Position numbers and translations under genes: made by a program
Source: Sipunculus nudus
Taxonomy: Eukaryota; Annelida; Sipuncula; Golfingiida; Sipunculidae
NCBI GenBank assembly: GCA_026874595.1
Contig: CM049315.1
Span: 7,624,664-7,688,663, forward strand
Direction: 5' to 3'
Length of the DNA stretch: 64,000 nucleotides
The notes under the pieces: generated by a model
Told to the model about the DNA's origin: nothing
Databases searched by the model: none
What the model saw: only the letters and a program-made list of their open reading frames with translations
In this document: piece after piece, positions 61,146 through 64,000 of the stretch
Position numbering within the stretch: the first letter of the stretch is position 1
Layout: every line of letters starts with the position of its first letter

Positions 61146-61527
61146 CTAAAATCACCAGAATGCTGCTCGAATATCGATTGCATGATGACCGCTCCCCGAG
61201 CGATCTACAGACGACCTGTAAACGGTGTCAGCGACCACAAAAATCGCCATTGGAAAATCGCTGAATTAATAACATGTATCGATGCCCTGCGAACGTCGGC
61301 CGACCTCTAAAATCGCGGCGGAGCCCGCAGTGATGAGGAAAACACCAGCCGTATTCCTGCCGAAAATGCCCTTTTCAGCTCGCAGAGAAATCGGACGGGC
61401 TCCGTTTTGGATATGTGACGGCCGTTTAATGGAACGAAAGTTGAGAAACTAACATGACCGCTATAATTTTCTATTTATTGACGGTCTAAATAATCGAAGA
61501 AAAATGCTTGAAAGTAGTATAGATACA

Positions 61528-61592
61528 GATTGTACAGGTGGCGCCAGCAGTCCTGAGGAACTAATGAAACTAGTTATGATCAACGGTTATGA
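61528..61592 (+). repeat. Repeat cassette 2
   Basis: ACAGGTGGCGCCAGCAG, then GAGGAACTAATGAAACTAG and TTATGATCAACGG. Counterpart of cassette 1. Confidence 0.55.
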
Positions 61593-61823
61593 TGTAGTCT
61601 AGGGTTAGAAACTGTTTGTTTGCTATCAGTTGACAAGCACAAAAAATTTGATGACACAAGATTGAACTGACATCATGATTGCTGTAATTTAGAAGTCATA
61701 AACTTGAGTAAGATTTGTGCCCATGCTGTGTCTAGAACAATAGTTGACACCATGGCTTAGAAACTGATACGACTGCTTCATATGAAGGTCTCAAAAACAA
61801 AAGTAAAAATGCGTGAGTGAAAC

Positions 61824-61866
61824 ATACAGGCTTCAGGAGCTGGTGAGACTATGCATGATCAATATG
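61824..61866 (+). repeat. Repeat cassette 3 (short)
   Basis: ACAGGCTTCAGGAGCTGGTG, then CATGATCAATATG. Weaker similarity to cassettes 1 and 2. Confidence 0.35.
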
Positions 61867-61914
61867 CACGGCTAAAATCGGGCAATCAATCCGTAAGTTA
61901 TTCAAATACTATAA

Positions 61915-61972
61915 GCTTTTGAATCAAATATTCAGTTGTTCTGCTTTTGAATCAAATATTTAGTTGTTCTGC
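61915..61972. repeat. Short tandem duplication
   Basis: CTTTTGAATCAAATATTCAG followed by TTGTTCTG, present twice with one difference. Confidence 0.9.
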
Positions 61973-62109
61973 AGGGCAAAGACAGGCCTCTTTACTCTAA
62001 GAATATACGTCGCATTGACTTAAGTTCAGATGTCCTGAAATGTTTTACATGTACCTGCCTGGATATACAGTTAGCAGGTCCTAAGTCCAACGGTTACGAT
62101 TTGCGCCCT

Positions 62110-62200
62110 GGTAACGAACAGAGGGAAAGACTGACGGACGACGGGCTAAGAGTGAACGCTATATCCCAGCCAAGGTGGCTTTCGGTCAGCTGAGCTAAAA
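62110..62200 (+). repeat. Dispersed repeat end
   Basis: ACTGACGGACGACGGGCTAA and GTCAGCTGAGCTAAAA. I associate this sequence type with repeats in bivalve genomes (recalled, not searched). A related end lies near 60270-60340. Confidence 0.4.
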
Positions 62201-62784
62201 AATGAATATACTTAAGTGATGGAATTTGTGTCCAAAACTAAAATTGCAAAACTCTTAATTTATGTTTCAATATTTATGTATCTTTAGATGGAGTAATGTA
62301 CTCAAACCGAGGAACAAAATTCTTCGTGTTTACGTCTGTAAGAATGGTGTTTGTTAGGTATATATGTGTATGTCAAATCGGTGTCAGATCGTTCTTCAAG
62401 TAGCGAAGATGTGACATGTATTTAGATTCCATCTGCACAGGTAACAAGGATGAAAAGATAGTGCTTTATAAAACACTGAACATCCAAAACCCTGAGATAA
62501 CCGAGTGATGTGGTGTGTACACGCGACAGACGGGTTAGTTTTTAAAGTATATAAACCGAGGAACATGTATTTACGATTCAATAATTCGCGGATTGGGTAC
62601 GAAATAGAATACAATAAGCAGGAGAGTAAGCTATGATACACAGGTAGACTTTTTTTGGTGGCTGAGGCTGATACATTCTAAGAACCCAAGAGAGAAACAA
62701 AAAGAGAAAGCAATGATAAAAACAGAAAAAAAGCCAAAAAAAAAAAAAAAACAAATCCCGGCAGTATCTGACACATGAGCGTGA
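62201..62784. other. Intergenic sequence, nothing recognised
   Basis: The minus-strand frame at 62396-62641 shows no recognisable features. Confidence 0.35.
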
Positions 62785-62983
62785 TTAATAAGGTTGTTTG
62801 TCCCAAGCTGACGAAGATAATAAGTAATTCATGCAGCAGCACGGAATGCAAACAGGGAAACCGTCATTTATAGGTGCGTAAACCCTGGCATCTGCTTCGT
62901 TGTCTCTCCAAGCTGCCACGCACGGGATGATAATCAGGGCGCCAGTATTGTCTGCTCCGGTCTTCATCCCTGGATCTCCCGGC
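62785..62983 (-). CDS. Candidate last exon of an unidentified gene
   Basis: On the minus strand a strong acceptor (GGGATTTTTCCTGCAG|G) is followed by a frame open for 65 codons to TAA at 62785-62787. It reads PGDPGMKTGADNTGALIIIP, then a segment with AAWRDNEADARVYAPINDGF and a late Cys-rich IPCCCMN. Codon use and composition look like real coding sequence. Its first base completes the codon left open by the exon at 63053-63119. The intervening 69-bp intron starts GT and ends CAG. A second frame from the same acceptor is also open for 39 codons, so the frame choice depends on the phase match. No family was recognised. Confidence 0.42.
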
Positions 62984-63052
62984 CTGCAGGAAAAATCCCA
63001 GCAAACGCCCGGTAGTTTTTAATCCCTTTTCATTTCTATTAGCCCAGAGTAC

Positions 63053-63119
63053 CTATTGCCGGTAATGAACGCCTCTTCGGACGCCTTTTTGCCCCAGTGA
63101 ATTGCCGTGCTCAGTGCAT
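63053..63119 (-). CDS. Candidate penultimate exon of the same gene
   Basis: Bounded on the minus strand by CTTATTTTAAG|AT and AATAG|GTACTC. It encodes ALSTAIHWGKKASEEAFITG plus Asn and leaves two bases, giving Arg when joined to the next exon. The peptide is well balanced in charge, unlike chance frames nearby. Reading on without splicing meets a stop after about 11 codons. Upstream exons would lie at higher coordinates, probably beyond the window. Confidence 0.4.
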
Positions 63120-64000
63120 CTTAAAATAAGTAGGTACCTGATTCCCTTGACAGAAAAGGCCACGTTGTATACTGTAGTATTGGGACTGTTGTATTGAAAC
63201 TAGGAGATAAAATGAAAGAAGACCACACTTAACGAATTGTTAATTTCAAACAAAAGATAAAAGTATATCAGGGACCTAATTCACATTTCTGAACATATTG
63301 AATACTCTAAAAGGGTTTTTTATTTCTATTTATACAGGATTTTCATTAGGATATAAACCGCAAAACGTCTAAATCTCCTATTCTAAATAGTAGGGAATTT
63401 GTTTTTGAATGCGAGGACGGCTTTGACGAAATCTCACAAATATCTCCAGGACGATTTTGACGACAGGGTCGGACTTCCTTTAAACTTTGCATGATGAATA
63501 TTTTTTTACCATTTTCATTAAGGTACTCTATCTGTACCATTTTCGGGATATATATATGTGTGTATGAACGTTAGAAGGCGAAATTACTTTTCTTTTCCGT
63601 ACTTTTTTTTGCTGGATGTAATGTTAAACTCAACAAAGATATTCAGAGAAGGCAAGACAATGGAGGCAGAAATGAATGAAAGCTCTAGTTTTAGGTTGAC
63701 AAAAATAAATATTGCAGCACAAGTTCTAAAGACCTGGTAGAGTATTTTTTTCCCCTCATATTCTGCTTAATGACATGAATATATGTAAGAACGATGCACA
63801 TGGATTTACTTTTGAAGAAGGGAATAATGGAGGTGTATCTGGCTTGAAAGCTCTTTGATGGTTATTAATATAAGCACTAATAATGGTCACAATAAAAGCC
63901 ACCACAATACTGCTAACTGACAGAGATTTATACCTATATGAACACAACCACAACAATTTATGAATTCTTAACGGTTTCACAGACAAAAAGTGTCCAAATT
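63120..64000. other. Probable intron or intergenic sequence
   Basis: No exon identified with confidence. A minus-strand frame at 63346-63540 starts with ATG, but it is unrecognised. A minus-strand frame at 63756-63986 has a hydrophobic stretch (SSIVVAFIVTIISAY) but no ATG at its start. Confidence 0.3.

Larger units (their letters stand above)
60430..61430 (+). other. GC-rich island with TATA box and short ORF, possible inserted element
   Basis: A 1-kb GC-rich block in an AT-rich setting. GTCACATATC at 60536-60545 and its reverse complement GATATGTGAC at 61410-61419 face each other about 885 bases apart, and ATCGGACGGG occurs near both. Variants of AAAATCGCC recur (about 60463, 60588, 61239, 61312). 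This looks like a mobile element with terminal and subterminal repeats, but no target duplication or known protein was recognised. It could also be a CpG-rich promoter. Confidence 0.4.

Noticed and set aside
1-64000. CRISPR arrays, operons, rRNA genes, or prokaryotic signals
   Set aside because: Both strands were inspected. The tandem arrays have no spacers, and no bacterial-type gene organisation or rRNA is present.

Overview
This is AT-rich eukaryotic genomic DNA, almost certainly from a marine invertebrate. A mollusc, perhaps a bivalve, is my best guess, from the mix of a Gmr1-like LTR element, an L1/Tx1-type LINE, tRNA-derived SINEs, long (TA)n tracts, and repeat ends that resemble those I know from oysters and mussels. 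That assignment is inference. There are no operons, ribosome binding sites, CRISPR arrays or convincing complete genes. Most of the window is intergenic or intronic sequence filled with dead mobile elements and tandem repeats, with a few isolated exon-like pieces.

Layout. 2.0-9.0 kb: a complete but inactivated Gypsy-class LTR retrotransposon with matching 4-bp flanks, a tRNA-Pro-type primer site, a polypurine tract, and pol order protease-integrase-RT-RNase H, which is the Gmr1-like order. A SINE has inserted near its 3' end. 11.7-12.0 kb and 18.7-19.0 kb: two more copies of that SINE family. 13.3-14.3 kb: a candidate inverted-repeat DNA element with arrays of a short palindromic motif. 16.4 kb: a perfect 35-bp hairpin. 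16.95-17.5 kb: the 3' end of a CR1/L2-type LINE. 20.2 kb and 40.2-40.6 kb: a miniature LTR element whose short LTR carries a tRNA-like split promoter. It shares its terminal bases and primer tRNA type with the large element. 21.2-25.3 kb: exon-like pieces of one or two small secreted proteins. 26.0, 42.2-44.0, 44.2-44.8 and 52.3 kb: minisatellites of 50, 54, 46 and 30 bp. 38.95 kb: a pogo/Tigger-like transposon end. 45.4 kb: a tRNA-SINE. 46.4-48.9 kb: an L1/Tx1-type LINE on the minus strand whose reverse transcriptase has lost its centre. 57.8-58.6 kb: a solo LTR of the 2-9 kb element family that still has its TATA box. 60.3-62.2 kb: a GC-rich island with a TATA box and a small basic ORF, between copies of a dispersed repeat. 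62.8-63.1 kb: two phase-matched exon candidates of an unidentified minus-strand gene.

How the parts may relate. The large and the miniature LTR elements share TGTTA/TAACA ends, a tRNA-Pro-type primer site and a G-rich tract, so the small one may have been copied by machinery from the large one. The SINEs would have depended on LINEs such as the two remnants seen here. Gene content is thin, and the exon calls rest on reading frame, splice motifs and phase only. Transcript data would decide them.
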